Below, one piece after another: positions 9,881 to 18,705 of a stretch of 64,000 nt of DNA. The position numbers and the translations under genes are program-made. The stretch's first letter is position 1, and every line of letters begins with the position of its first letter. The stretch comes from Stenotrophomonas bentonitica (lineage in GTDB: Bacteria; Pseudomonadota; Gammaproteobacteria; Xanthomonadales; Xanthomonadaceae). The stretch spans positions 248,001 to 312,000 of the forward strand of contig NZ_PKQP01000004.1 in the NCBI RefSeq assembly GCF_002887735.1. The letters are read 5' to 3'. The notes under the pieces are model-generated. The model had not been told where the DNA came from. It ran no database searches and worked only from the letters and a program-made list of their open reading frames with translations.

Positions 9881-10417
9881 TTATTTTTTTGCTGGCGCCG
9901 GTTCATTGACGATCGCTTCCAGGTCCTTCTGCAGATCCACGAACAGCGGCTGCATCTTGGCCTGGATCGCCACCATCACGTTCTGCATCAGCGCCGGCGT
10001 CTTGTCCAACAGGCTCTGCCCGGCCGAGCTCTCATAGAACTCGGCCATCGCCAGCACGTCTTCCTTGCTGAAGGTCTGCTTGTACAGATCCACGTACATC
10101 GGCCGCAGTTCCTTCCACGACAACGCCTGGCGCACCGTCTGGCTGGTCCGCTGCTCGATCCGCTGCAGCTGGGCCTGCTGTGTCGCATCCAGCTGACGCT
10201 GCTGGGCCACCTGCTGGAACTGCTGGCGCTGCATCGCCTCGATCTGCGGCAGCATCGTATCGAGCATGCTCTGCGCGCGCGAGGCGGCCAGCAGGCGGTT
10301 GATGTCGGCATCCGACGGCGGCGCGGCCAGGGCCGGCGCGATCGCGGCCAGGCCCATCGCCAGGGCCAGAGTGAGGCGGGTCAGGCCGCGGCGGGCCAGC
10401 GGGCGGATCAGTGACAT
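9881..10417 (-). CDS. DUF2059 domain exported protein
   Basis: A 178-residue protein with an N-terminal signal peptide (positive RPLARRGLTR, hydrophobic LTLALAMGLAAIAPALA, cleavage near AAP). The DUF2059 region ELRPMYVDLYKQTFSKEDVLAMAEFYES is followed by SSAGQSLLDKTPALMQ. DUF2059 proteins are periplasmic, with no established function. The gene is convergent with truC and ends 24 bp from it. Confidence 0.8.
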   Translation of the reverse strand: MSLIRPLARRGLTRLTLALAMGLAAIAPALAAPPSDADINRLLAASRAQSMLDTMLPQIEAMQRQQFQQVAQQRQLDATQQAQLQRIEQRTSQTVRQALSWKELRPMYVDLYKQTFSKEDVLAMAEFYESSAGQSLLDKTPALMQNVMVAIQAKMQPLFVDLQKDLEAIVNEPAPAKK

Positions 10418-10542
10418 GGCGGAGCATCCTGCGTTGCGTGGATTCCGGAGAATACCTGCGATGGCGTCATCAGGCCGTAATTGAGGACGTTATCGGCGAC
10501 ATCCACGCACGTTGCAGTCACCCGGCCGGCGGGTCCTCCCCT

Positions 10543-10556
10543 TACAATGCCGCCCA
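10543..10556 (+). promoter_or_regulatory. -10-like box for leaderless arfB start
   Basis: TACAAT at 10543-10548 ends 7 nt before ATG 10556, and no ribosome-binding site precedes it. This suggests the mRNA starts at that ATG and rules against the ATG at 10547, which overlaps the box. Confidence 0.4.
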
Positions 10557-10987
10557 TGGGCAACGGGCCAGTCACCATCAGCGCGCACCTGACGATTCCG
10601 GAGACGGAACTCGTCGAGCGCTTCGTGCGCGCCAGCGGTGCCGGTGGCCAGAACGTCAACAAGGTCTCCACCGCCGTCGAACTGCGCTTCGACGTGGCCG
10701 GCTCGCCTTCGTTGCCCGAGCCGTTGCGCGCGCGCCTGCTGGCCCGCCGCGACCGGCGCATGACCGGCGAAGGCGTGCTGGTCATCGATGCACAGCGTTT
10801 CCGTACCCAGGACCGTAACCGCGAGGACGCGCGCGATCGACTGGCCGCCTTCATCCAGGCGGGGCTGAGCGTGCCCAAGGCGCGCGTGGCCACCAAGCCG
10901 ACCTACGGGTCGAAACTGCGTCGTCTGGACGCCAAAAAGGGGCGCGCGCAGATCAAGCGCGGGCGCACCACACGCAATTGGGAGTGA
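10556..10987 (+). CDS. arfB: ArfB (YaeJ), peptidyl-tRNA hydrolase rescuing stalled ribosomes
   Basis: ArfB releases nascent chains from ribosomes stalled at an mRNA 3' end. The 143-residue protein has the release-factor catalytic GGQ in SGAGGQNVNKV (about residue 35). A basic C-terminal tail (KKGRAQIKRGRTTRN) would enter the empty mRNA channel. Its length equals that of known ArfB when the ATG at 10556 is used. The acyltransferase gene follows after 4 bp. Confidence 0.93.
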   Translation: MGNGPVTISAHLTIPETELVERFVRASGAGGQNVNKVSTAVELRFDVAGSPSLPEPLRARLLARRDRRMTGEGVLVIDAQRFRTQDRNREDARDRLAAFIQAGLSVPKARVATKPTYGSKLRRLDAKKGRAQIKRGRTTRNWE

Positions 10988-10991
10988 TTGC

Positions 10992-11594
10992 TTGAACAAC
11001 CGAAGTCCGCTGTTGCCGGTGGTTCCGCCGAACATGCCGCAGGTCAAACCGAACCGCTTCCTCCGCTGGCTGGCCCGCTGCACGCTGCGCCTGGGCGGCT
11101 GGAAAGTGACCGGCACCCTGCCGGACGTACCCAAGCTGGTCTTCATCATCGCCCCGCATTCGTCCAACTGGGACGGCTTCTGGGGCATGGCAGCGAAGAT
11201 CGCACTGGGCATGCAGGTCAAGGTGCTGGGCAAGGCCTCGCTGTTCTGGTGGCCGCTGGGCCCGCTGCTGCGCAAGCTCGGCGTCATCCCGCTGGACCGC
11301 AGCTCACCGCAGGGCACCGTGGAGCAGGCGGTCAGCCTGATCCGTGGGTCGGATCGCCTGTGGTACGCGATCACCCCGGAGGGCACGCGCAAGGCGGTGC
11401 AGCACTGGAAGGCCGGCTTCCTCAAGATCGCGCGCATGGCCGATGTGCCGGTGCTGGCCGCGTACTTCCACTACCCGGAAAAGACCATCGGCATCGGCCC
11501 GCTGTTCCATCCCACCGGCAACGACGTGGCCGACATGGCGGCGATCCGCGAGTACTACCGCCCCTGGCAGGGCAAGACCCGCGGCACCGTCTGA
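10992..11594 (+). CDS. PlsC-type lysophospholipid/glycerol acyltransferase
   Basis: A 200-residue protein of the 1-acylglycerol-3-phosphate acyltransferase superfamily, acting at the membrane on an unknown acceptor. It has the catalytic H-x4-D block as HSSNWD (about residue 55) and the phosphate-binding PEGTR near residue 130. The TTG start is chosen because GGAG ends 7 bp before it; an internal ATG at 11034 is the alternative. It lies 4 bp after arfB, so the two are probably co-transcribed. Substrate cannot be told from sequence. Confidence 0.8.
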   Translation: MNNRSPLLPVVPPNMPQVKPNRFLRWLARCTLRLGGWKVTGTLPDVPKLVFIIAPHSSNWDGFWGMAAKIALGMQVKVLGKASLFWWPLGPLLRKLGVIPLDRSSPQGTVEQAVSLIRGSDRLWYAITPEGTRKAVQHWKAGFLKIARMADVPVLAAYFHYPEKTIGIGPLFHPTGNDVADMAAIREYYRPWQGKTRGTV

Positions 11595-11740
11595 GCGCCG
11601 CCGGGCGGGCCGGACGGGGCAGCCCCCACGGCCCGCACAGCCACGCGCCACGACCGGCACATGCCGCCTGCGGGCTTTGGGAGTAGGGTGACCGGCTGTG
11701 GGATTTTCCGTCCCGCGCCCTCATCCAAGGAGCCCGTTTC

Positions 11741-13897
11741 ATGTCGCGTACCGTAGTTTTGGCCGCTGCCATCAGCCTGGCGCTGGCGGCCTGTTCCGGC
11801 AAGGAGTCCACCCCCGTGACCGATACCCAGCCCGCCCCGACCCAGCAGCCGGCCGATGCGTCCGCCAACCCGCTGTTGAGCGCCAGCACGCTGCCGTTCC
11901 AGGCGCCGCCGTTCGACAGGATCAAGGACAGTGACTACCTGCCGGCCTTCAACGAAGGCATGAAGCAGCACCTGGCCGAAGTCCGCAAGATCGCCGACAA
12001 CCCCGAGCCGGCCACCTTCGACAACACCATCGAAGCGCTGGAGCGCAGCGGCGAGACCCTGACCCGCGTGTCGCGCATCTTCTTCGGCCTGGTCCAGGCC
12101 GACACCAACGATGCACGCCAGAAGGTGCAGGAAGAAGTCGCCCCGAAGCTGGCCGAGCACCAGGACGAGATCAACCTCGACCCGAAGCTGTTCGCCCGCA
12201 TCAAGACCATCTACGACCAGCGCGATGCGCTGGGCCTGGACCCGGTGCAGAAGCGCCTGGTCGAACGTGACTACCAGGAGTTCGTGCGCGCCGGCGCGCA
12301 GTTGAACGATGCCGACAAGGCCTCGCTGCGCAAGCTCAACGTGGAAGAAACCACGCTGGCCACGCAGTTCCACACCCGCCTGGTGGCTGCGACCGCCGCC
12401 GGTGCCGTGGTCGTCGATGACAAGGCCAAGCTGGCCGGCCTGGACGAGGATGCGATCAACACCGCCGCCGCCGATGCCAAGGCCCGCAACCTCGATGGCA
12501 AGTACCTGCTGCCGCTGCAGAACACCACCCAGCAGCCGGTGCTCGGCTCGCTGAGCGACCGCGAGCAGCGTGCTGCCGTGCTGAAGGCCTCGGAAACCCG
12601 CGCCGAGAAGGGCGACGCCAACGACACGCGCGAAACCATCCAGCGCCTGGCCCAGCTGCGTGCGCAGAAGGCCAAGCTGCTCGGCTTCGAGAACTATGCC
12701 GCCTACAGCCTGGCCGACCAGATGGCCAAGACCCCGGCCGCCGCGCTCAAGCTGCTGACCGACACCGTGCCGGCCGCCACCGCCAAGGCGCGTGGCGAGA
12801 TCAGCGAAATGCAGAAGGTGATCGATGCGCAGAAGGGCGGTTTCAAGCTCGCTGCCTCCGATTGGGACTTCTACGCCGAGCAGGTGCGCAAGGCGCAGTA
12901 CGACCTGGACGAATCGCAGATCAAGCCGTACTTCGAGATGGACAACGTGCTGCAGAACGGCGTCTTCTACGCCGCCACGCAGCTGTACGGCATCACCTTC
13001 AAGCCGCGTACCGACATCCCCACCTACCACCCGGACATGAAGGTCTACGAAGTGTTCGACAAGGACGGCACCTCGCTGGCCCTGTTCTACACCGACTACT
13101 TCAAGCGTGACAGCAAGTCCGGCGGCGCCTGGATGGATGTGTTCGTCGAACAGGACGGCCTGACCGGTGCCAAGCCGGTGGTCTACAACGTGTGCAACTT
13201 CACCAAGCCCGCCGCCGGCCAGCCCGCGCTGCTGAGCTTCGATGACGTGACCACGATGTTCCATGAGTTCGGCCATGCGCTGCACGGCATGTTCTCGAAG
13301 GTGAAGTACCCGTCCATCGCCGGTACCAGCACCTCGCGCGATTTCGTCGAGTTCCCCTCGCAGTTCAACGAGCATTGGGCGCTGGACCCGAAGGTCTTCG
13401 CCAACTACGCCAAGAACTACAAGACCGGCGAGCCGATGCCGCAGGCGCTGGTCGACAAGATCCTCAAGGCCCGCACCTTCAACCAGGGCTATGCGACCAC
13501 CGAGTACCTCTCGGCCGCCCTGCTCGACCTGGCCTGGCACACCCAGCCGGCCGACGCCAAGCTGCAGGACGTCGCGCCGTTTGAAGCGGCCGCGCTGAAG
13601 AAGTTCAAGGTCGACCTGCCGCAGGTGCCGCCGCGCTACCGCACCAGCTACTTCGATCACATCTGGGGTGGCGGGTATTCGTCCGGTTACTACGCCTACT
13701 TCTGGGCCGAAGTGCTCGACCACGACGCCTTCGAGTGGTTCAAGGAGAACGGCGGCCTGACCCCGGAGAACGGCCAGGTGTTCCGCGACAAGATCCTCTC
13801 GCGCGGCAACAGCGTGGAGCTGGCGGATCTGTACCGCGAGTTCCGCGGCAAGGATCCGTCGGTGGAGCCGCTGCTGGTCAATCGTGGCCTGAAGTAA
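11741..13897 (+). CDS. M3-family zinc metallopeptidase lipoprotein (peptidyl-dipeptidase Dcp-like)
   Basis: A 718-residue thimet-type metallopeptidase. The N-terminus is a lipoprotein signal ending in the lipobox LAAC (Cys near residue 19) followed by SGKES, so it is exported and lipid-anchored. The zinc site HEFGH is at residues 508-512, within FHEFGHALHGMFS, as in M3 enzymes. AAGGAG precedes the ATG. Dcp of E. coli cuts C-terminal dipeptides; here an exported version is likely. A clean terminator follows. Confidence 0.92.
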   Translation: MSRTVVLAAAISLALAACSGKESTPVTDTQPAPTQQPADASANPLLSASTLPFQAPPFDRIKDSDYLPAFNEGMKQHLAEVRKIADNPEPATFDNTIEALERSGETLTRVSRIFFGLVQADTNDARQKVQEEVAPKLAEHQDEINLDPKLFARIKTIYDQRDALGLDPVQKRLVERDYQEFVRAGAQLNDADKASLRKLNVEETTLATQFHTRLVAATAAGAVVVDDKAKLAGLDEDAINTAAADAKARNLDGKYLLPLQNTTQQPVLGSLSDREQRAAVLKASETRAEKGDANDTRETIQRLAQLRAQKAKLLGFENYAAYSLADQMAKTPAAALKLLTDTVPAATAKARGEISEMQKVIDAQKGGFKLAASDWDFYAEQVRKAQYDLDESQIKPYFEMDNVLQNGVFYAATQLYGITFKPRTDIPTYHPDMKVYEVFDKDGTSLALFYTDYFKRDSKSGGAWMDVFVEQDGLTGAKPVVYNVCNFTKPAAGQPALLSFDDVTTMFHEFGHALHGMFSKVKYPSIAGTSTSRDFVEFPSQFNEHWALDPKVFANYAKNYKTGEPMPQALVDKILKARTFNQGYATTEYLSAALLDLAWHTQPADAKLQDVAPFEAAALKKFKVDLPQVPPRYRTSYFDHIWGGGYSSGYYAYFWAEVLDHDAFEWFKENGGLTPENGQVFRDKILSRGNSVELADLYREFRGKDPSVEPLLVNRGLK

Positions 13898-13910
13898 TCG
13901 CGGCATCCCG

Positions 13911-13935
13911 GTAGGTACCGACCGTTGGTCGGTAC
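13911..13935 (+). repeat. SMAG-type REP palindrome
   Basis: GTAG head, then a 9-bp stem GTACCGACC / GGTCGGTAC with GTT loop. It is identical in stem and loop to the copy at 52975-52999. Confidence 0.8.
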
Positions 13936-13961
13936 GCTTGCCACCGGTACACGCTGAAACG

Positions 13962-13993
13962 AAAACGGCAGGGGAAACCCTGCCGTTTTTTTT
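13962..13993 (+). terminator. Rho-independent terminator of the M3 peptidase gene
   Basis: A perfect 12-bp stem (AAAACGGCAGGG and complement) is closed by a GAAA tetraloop and ends in eight T residues. Confidence 0.92.
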
Positions 13994-14014
13994 GGGTTGC
14001 TGCTCCGCTGAGCC

Positions 14015-14147
14015 GGGTCGCTGGGGCGGGCACTGGGCCCCTATACCCTTTCCGGCGAATGTCCTCCGGCGTCGGCCTGCGGCCGCCCCCTCCCCCTTTA
14101 TTTCGCCTCCAAGGGCATAGGGGCCCAGCGCCCGCCCCACCGACCCC
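14015..14147. repeat. 133-bp element with ~45-bp terminal inverted repeats
   Basis: Bases 14015-14059 and the complement of 14101-14146 agree at about 39 of 45 positions, enclosing a 41-base GC-rich centre. It contains no ORF of interest. It sits between the M3 peptidase terminator and the end of the convergent dehydroquinase-like pair. It could be a miniature mobile element, a REP-like dimer, or a structured RNA; I cannot tell which. Confidence 0.65.
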
Positions 14148-14152
14148 GCGCC

Positions 14153-14602
14153 TCACGTCCCCACGTGCACGCCTTCGGCGATCTCACTGCACCCCAGGTG
14201 ATCGAGCGCGATCTCCAGCGCGTGCATGTAACTCTGCGCGCAGTAGCCGCGCGCCACGCCGATGCGCTGGCCCACATCCGCTGGCAAGCACGCTTCCGGT
14301 GCGCGCGCATCGTCGTCGTGCACTTCCACGTAGGCGTTGTGCAGATGCGGCAGCAGGCGCTGCAGGCGCGCGCTGTTCACGCACGCACCCGGATCGAGCA
14401 GGGTGACTTCGCCACGGCTGTGATCGGCCACGCGCAGGGCGTCCAGCAACTCCTGCTCCGAGCCGCACGCGCGGATCGCCACCGTGGTGCCCGCATCGAT
14501 CGCACGGTGCACCAGGGATTTCAGGACCAGCGCCGGCAGCGGCTGCGCGGCACGGATCAGCTGCCCGGCCGCCTCCGGCCCGCGGATGATGAAGATCGAC
14601 AT
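14153..14602 (-). CDS. Type II dehydroquinase-like protein with degenerate active site
   Basis: A 149-residue protein whose layout follows type II 3-dehydroquinate dehydratase (AroQ). GPEAAG (8-13) stands where AroQ has GPNLN, DPGACVNS (70-77) where it has NPGAYTHT, and VEVHDDDARAPE (92-103) where it has IEVHLSNVHARE. The region around residue 120 matches the GLGxxGYxxAL strand. Glu93, His95 and Arg100 are kept, but the GPN Asn, the Tyr loop and the THT His are lost, so the normal reaction is unlikely. It follows a second such gene by 3 bp. Fold assignment is by eye. Confidence 0.6.
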   Translation of the reverse strand: MSIFIIRGPEAAGQLIRAAQPLPALVLKSLVHRAIDAGTTVAIRACGSEQELLDALRVADHSRGEVTLLDPGACVNSARLQRLLPHLHNAYVEVHDDDARAPEACLPADVGQRIGVARGYCAQSYMHALEIALDHLGCSEIAEGVHVGT

Positions 14603-14605
14603 GGC

Positions 14606-15016
14606 TCAGCCCTCCACGGCCTGCAGGCGATGGGCGGCGATCGCCAGCGACAGGCGACACGCATCCTGGCGGCCGCTGCTGCAGACCACCCGCGCGGCCG
14701 GGGCGTGCTGCGGATGCAGGTGCTCGTCCAGCGCGTCGTCGTCGTTGCTGGCCATCTCGATGTACGGCGCTGGCAGGTCCTCCAGCGCGGTGCGCAGCGC
14801 CTGGCCATAACGAGCCCACTGCGGTGCATCGACCGCTGCGGTGGCGATCAGGACCAGCGCCGGGCGGCTGCGCTGGGCACGCTGCAGACAGCGCACCAGG
14901 GCCGGCAGGGAGTCGCAGTCGCGGCAGGCCAGGCGGTGCCCGGCGACCCGCGCAGGCAGCGGCGACGCGTCCGGCACGGCGTTCGACGGTGTGTGCCGGA
15001 TCAGCAGGATGGTCAT
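14606..15016 (-). CDS. Second, more diverged dehydroquinase-like protein
   Basis: A 136-residue protein read just before the previous gene on the same strand (3-bp gap). Its middle, RPALVLIATAAVDAP (51-65) then PAPYIEMASND (82-92), follows the AroQ pattern of a central strand, a helix and the IEVHLSN strand. The C-terminal CRLSLAIAAHRL resembles the closing helix. Almost no AroQ catalytic residue remains (only Glu87 lines up). It may be a structural partner of its neighbour. The start at 15016 is chosen because upstream in-frame codons lack homology. Low certainty on fold. Confidence 0.5.
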   Translation of the reverse strand: MTILLIRHTPSNAVPDASPLPARVAGHRLACRDCDSLPALVRCLQRAQRSRPALVLIATAAVDAPQWARYGQALRTALEDLPAPYIEMASNDDDALDEHLHPQHAPAARVVCSSGRQDACRLSLAIAAHRLQAVEG

Positions 15017-15194
15017 GGAGCGTCTCTTCGAAGCGCCCTTCGGCGCGGTGTCGCCACGATGCGGCCGCGCCCCGTAAAACCGCGATGCCGACCGGGCGGC
15101 CCCTGCGTAAACAGTGCGTAGCTTTTTCAGCGCGGGGCAGGGAACTTGCCCGCCGTCCATTCGGTCACAGCCACACACTTCCTGGAGCGCCCGT

Positions 15195-15824
15195 ATGGAC
15201 ACCCCCGCCGCCGCTGCCCCCAACGACCACCGCCTGCTGCGCTGGCTCAAGAAAGAAGCGCTGCCGCTGCTGGTCATGCTCGGCCTGCTCGCCGCGGCGC
15301 GCGACACCCTGGCCAACCACTACCAGGTGCCCAGCGGCTCGATGCAGCACACGCTGATGCCGGGCGACCGGGTGGTGGTGGACATGCGCGCCTACGGCGT
15401 GCGCCTGCCGTTCACCTCGGTGGAGCTGCTGCACACCGGCCAGCCGCAGCGCGGTGACGTGGCGGTGTTTAATTCCCCGCAGGACGGCACCCGGCTGATC
15501 AAGCGCATTGCGGCGGTCGGCGGGGATCGGGTCGAGCTGCACGACGGTCACCTGAGCATCAACGGCCGTCCGCTGGCCCAGGCCGGGGTGGGTGAGATCG
15601 AGGACTTCGGCCAGCATCTGGCGCAGCTGGATCTGGGCCAGGGCGGTGGCCCGGACATCACCGGCCTGACCGTACCCGCCGGGCAGGTGCTGATGCTCGG
15701 CGACCACCGCGGCAACAGTGCCGACGGCCGCTTCTTCGGCCTGGTCCAGGCCAGCGCGCTGTACGGCAAGGCCTCGCATGTTTACTACCGGCGCGGCGAA
15801 GGCCTGACCTGGCAGACGCTGTAA
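15195..15824 (+). CDS. lepB: Signal peptidase I (S26A), short accessory type
   Basis: Cleaves N-terminal signal peptides of exported proteins at the outer face of the inner membrane. The 209-residue protein has one membrane helix (about residues 21-40). The nucleophile is Ser49 in PSGSM, the general base Lys103 in TRLIKRIAAVGGD, and box E is GDHRGNSADGRF. It is shorter than the usual Xanthomonadaceae LepB and lacks the lepA/rnc neighbours, so it is probably an additional copy. GGAG lies 7 bp upstream of the ATG. Confidence 0.9.
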   Translation: MDTPAAAAPNDHRLLRWLKKEALPLLVMLGLLAAARDTLANHYQVPSGSMQHTLMPGDRVVVDMRAYGVRLPFTSVELLHTGQPQRGDVAVFNSPQDGTRLIKRIAAVGGDRVELHDGHLSINGRPLAQAGVGEIEDFGQHLAQLDLGQGGGPDITGLTVPAGQVLMLGDHRGNSADGRFFGLVQASALYGKASHVYYRRGEGLTWQTL

Positions 15825-15956
15825 TCCGGGCCGCGAACTGAATCGATATCTGCAACGTCTCGATTCAGACCTATCAGGTTATGGATCGACCTGTCCGCGC
15901 TGCCTATCCTGAGCGCTGACTCCTCGCTCCGGCCCACGCACGCGGGCCTTACCGGC

Positions 15957-17234
15957 ATGAATGGCGACACCGCAGCGGTCCCCGACCGCAGCCCCCCGGC
16001 CACCACCAGCGCAGCGGCGGCCGGCGATCAGATCCAGCAGGGCACCCCGGCCTTCCGGCGCACGGCGGCCGCGCTGTTCCTGGCCGGCTTCTCCACCTTC
16101 GGGCTGCTCTACACAGTGCAGCCGCTGCTGCCCGAATTCAGTCGCCACTTCGGCGTCTCCGCAGCCAACAGCGCGCTGACCCTGTCGCTGAGCACCGGTC
16201 TGCTGGCGGTCTCGATGCTGATCGCGGGATTGATCTCCGACCGCATCGGCCGCCGCAGCGTGATGGTCGCGGCGTTGCTGGCGTCGAGCGTATTGTCTGT
16301 CGCCACCGCGATGGTGGATGACTGGACTACGCTGCTGGTGCTGCGCACGCTGCTCGGCATCGCGCTCAGTGGCGTACCGGCGGTGGGCATGACTTACCTC
16401 GCCGAGGAAATGGACAGCCGCGCGCTGGGCCTGGCGATGGGCCTGTACATCGGCGGCAATGCGATCGGCGGCATGAGTGGTCGTCTCATCGCGGGCATCG
16501 TCGCCGACCATTGGGGCTGGCGCTGGGGCATTGGCGTGGTCTCGCTGATCGCGCTGCTCAGTACCGTGCTGCTGTGGATCCAGCTGCCGCCCTCGCGCCA
16601 CTTCCAGAGCCGCCGTGGCGGCCTGCGCGAACTGCCGGCGCGCTGGCGCAGCCTGTTCGGCGATCCCGGTCTGCCGTGGCTGTTCGCGACCGCCTTCGTG
16701 CTGATGGGCGTGTTCGTCACCCTCTACAACTACCTCGGCTTCCACCTGCTGGCGCCGCCGTATGGCCTCAGCCAGACCGTGGTCGGTTTGATCTTCAGCG
16801 TGTATCTGGTCGGCACCTTCAGCTCGGCGTGGATGGGGCAGCAGGCCAACCGCCATGGCCGCAGCCGCGTGCTGGCGATCTGCTACGGATTGATCGCGCT
16901 GGGCATCGTGCTGCTGGCGATGCCGTGGCTGGGCTGCATGGCGGCCGGCATCGCGCTGGTGACGTTCGGCTTCTTCGGCGGCCACTCGGTGGCCAGCAGC
17001 TGGGTTGGCAGCCGCGCCGGTGCGATGCGCGCCGAAGCGTCCGCCCTGTATTTGTTCGCCTACTACCTGGGCTCCAGCGTGGCCGGCGTGCTCGGCGGCG
17101 TGTTCTACACCCGCTGGGACTGGCTGGGCGTGTGCGGCTTCGTCGGCGTACTGACCGTGGCCGGTGGCGTGATCGCCTGGCGCCTGGGCCAGCGCGTGCA
17201 ACCGGGTACCGCTACGCTCGCGCTCAGCCGCTGA
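15957..17234 (+). CDS. MFS transporter, YnfM-like drug/metabolite exporter
   Basis: A 425-residue major facilitator with about 12 membrane helices. It shows the loop 2-3 motif GLISDRIGRRSVM (the GxxxDRxGRR signature) and MTYLAEEMDSRALGLAMG in the first half. The C-terminal half repeats a similar layout. Similar proteins (YnfM/arabinose-efflux type) export small molecules; the substrate is unknown. It converges with a LysR gene and the two coding regions overlap by 11 bp at their 3' ends. Confidence 0.85.
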   Translation: MNGDTAAVPDRSPPATTSAAAAGDQIQQGTPAFRRTAAALFLAGFSTFGLLYTVQPLLPEFSRHFGVSAANSALTLSLSTGLLAVSMLIAGLISDRIGRRSVMVAALLASSVLSVATAMVDDWTTLLVLRTLLGIALSGVPAVGMTYLAEEMDSRALGLAMGLYIGGNAIGGMSGRLIAGIVADHWGWRWGIGVVSLIALLSTVLLWIQLPPSRHFQSRRGGLRELPARWRSLFGDPGLPWLFATAFVLMGVFVTLYNYLGFHLLAPPYGLSQTVVGLIFSVYLVGTFSSAWMGQQANRHGRSRVLAICYGLIALGIVLLAMPWLGCMAAGIALVTFGFFGGHSVASSWVGSRAGAMRAEASALYLFAYYLGSSVAGVLGGVFYTRWDWLGVCGFVGVLTVAGGVIAWRLGQRVQPGTATLALSR

Positions 17235-18126
17235 CACCCTGCAGCAGCCGGGTGAAGTGACCGATCAAGGGCGACGCCGCACCGCGTCGGCAGGCGACGT
17301 GCACTTCGGAACTGGCCGCGCGATCACTGAGTGCGACGAAGCGCGCGCCGTCCACTTGGATATGGCAGCACGAGGCAGGCAGTACCGTTACCCCCAGCCC
17401 CGAGGCCGCCAGGCTGATCAGCGTCGAGGCTTCCCCTGCCTCCTGCACGATGCGTGGGGTGAACCCCGCGCTGCGGCACAGCGCGATGACATGATCGTGG
17501 ATGCCCGCACCCACCTCGCGCAGGAAACCGACAAACGGCTCATGCGCGAACAGCCGCAGCGCCACCGCCGCATCGGCCGGCAACTCACGCACCAGCGGAT
17601 GCTGATCGTGCACCACCAGCGCAAGTGGATCACTGAAGAGCTTGCGAGACATCAGCGGCGCGGGCAGGGCACGTTTGCGGATCAACCCGACATCCAGCTC
17701 GCCGGCCATCAGCGCATCGATCTGCTGCAGGGTGTTCATCTCGCGCAGTTTCAACTGCACCTGCGGGAATTGCTGACGGTAGGCGAAGATCGCGCGCGGA
17801 ATCTGCGTGGACAGCGGCGTGGCCCGGGTCAGCCCGATGCGCAGCTCACCGGTTTCCCCGCGCTGCGCGCGCTGGGTCAGATCGATCGCGGTCTCCACCC
17901 GCGCCAGCACCTCACGCGCCTGCTCCTGCAGCACGCGACCGGCGTCGGTCAGTTCCACCCGGCGGTTCGCGCGCAGGAACAACCGCGCGCCGAGCAGTGT
18001 TTCCAGCTGGCGGATCTGCTGGCTGAGCGGCGGCTGCGACATCCCCAGCCGCTCGGCCGCGCGGCCGAAGTGCAGCGTCTCTGCGACGGCCAGGAAGTAG
18101 CGTAGGTGGCGGAGTTCGATGGACAT
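17224..18126 (-). CDS. LysR-family transcriptional regulator
   Basis: A 300-residue LysR regulator: winged-helix DNA-binding domain at residues 1-60 (LRHLRYFLAVAETLHFGRAAERLGMSQ-type), then an effector-binding domain. The helix-turn-helix SQPPLSQQIRQLE is typical. Sequence resembles BenM/CatR-like members binding aromatic or small organic acids, but the ligand is unknown. Its 3' end overlaps the MFS gene by 11 bp in convergent orientation. The lower-GC island starts beyond its 5' end. Confidence 0.9.
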   Translation of the reverse strand: MSIELRHLRYFLAVAETLHFGRAAERLGMSQPPLSQQIRQLETLLGARLFLRANRRVELTDAGRVLQEQAREVLARVETAIDLTQRAQRGETGELRIGLTRATPLSTQIPRAIFAYRQQFPQVQLKLREMNTLQQIDALMAGELDVGLIRKRALPAPLMSRKLFSDPLALVVHDQHPLVRELPADAAVALRLFAHEPFVGFLREVGAGIHDHVIALCRSAGFTPRIVQEAGEASTLISLAASGLGVTVLPASCCHIQVDGARFVALSDRAASSEVHVACRRGAASPLIGHFTRLLQGVSG

Positions 18127-18446
18127 GGGGGGATTATGGCGTTCGGTTTGCCAATTGTCTGATTGCCTGGCCGACGATGGATGGCGGTCTCGTCGTATGA
18201 GGCGTCTCGGGAAACATGATGTTGTCGGCCGTATGCATAACCGGGAGCGTGACGTACCAGGGGCATTGCACGAGACTATTTGCAGGTTGCTAGAAGGATG
18301 CTGAGTAATAGTGGAGGATCGTCAAACCCTGTCAGTCGACGAAATAAACTCAGGTCTTGGGTGCTTGACCATGTGGTAGAGAATTGGTGCGCTGCCCTGG
18401 AGTGCTTAAAACCAGATTGGTGCATATAGTAGAATCTGGTGGAGAA
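18127..18446. other. Intergenic stretch at left end of the low-GC island
   Basis: About 320 bases with visibly lower GC than the flanks. No gene with a believable start, no palindrome and no repeat was found. TAGAAT at 18430-18435 could be a -10 box for the small ORF that follows, but no good -35 is present. Confidence 0.4.
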
Positions 18447-18590
18447 ATGACGCTGTCAGTCACTATCGTCAGTAACGACATGTATCATTTCTACCTCCCG
18501 AAGCCGTTGCTGGATCGAGTGAGTTCGCTTGGCTTGGGTTTGGAATTCAGCCTGTATGCTGGAGATAAAGCCGTGGATCAGCCTCCATAG
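18447..18590 (+). CDS. Possible 47-residue hypothetical protein
   Basis: Starts at an ATG preceded by GGTGGAGAA and ends at TAG. The product begins MTLSVTIVSNDMYHF and contains a YLPKPLLDRV segment; no signal, membrane helix or known motif. It lies in the lower-GC island ahead of two small membrane-protein genes. It may be a real small gene or a fragment of a larger one; I do not recognise it. Confidence 0.3.
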   Translation: MTLSVTIVSNDMYHFYLPKPLLDRVSSLGLGLEFSLYAGDKAVDQPP

Positions 18591-18705
18591 GCTGTTCGGA
18601 TGCGCATGATGTCTTCGAATGCACTGCGCGCGCAGCCTTGGCCCCGTATGTGGAAGGAGGAGCCTGGTTCCCTGGAAATCCGGTATGCCGGTTTAGGGGC
18701 GATCC

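Noticed and set aside
10547..10987. ATG 10547 as the arfB start
   Set aside because: This codon overlaps the TACAAT box; ATG 10556 gives the expected length and leaderless spacing.
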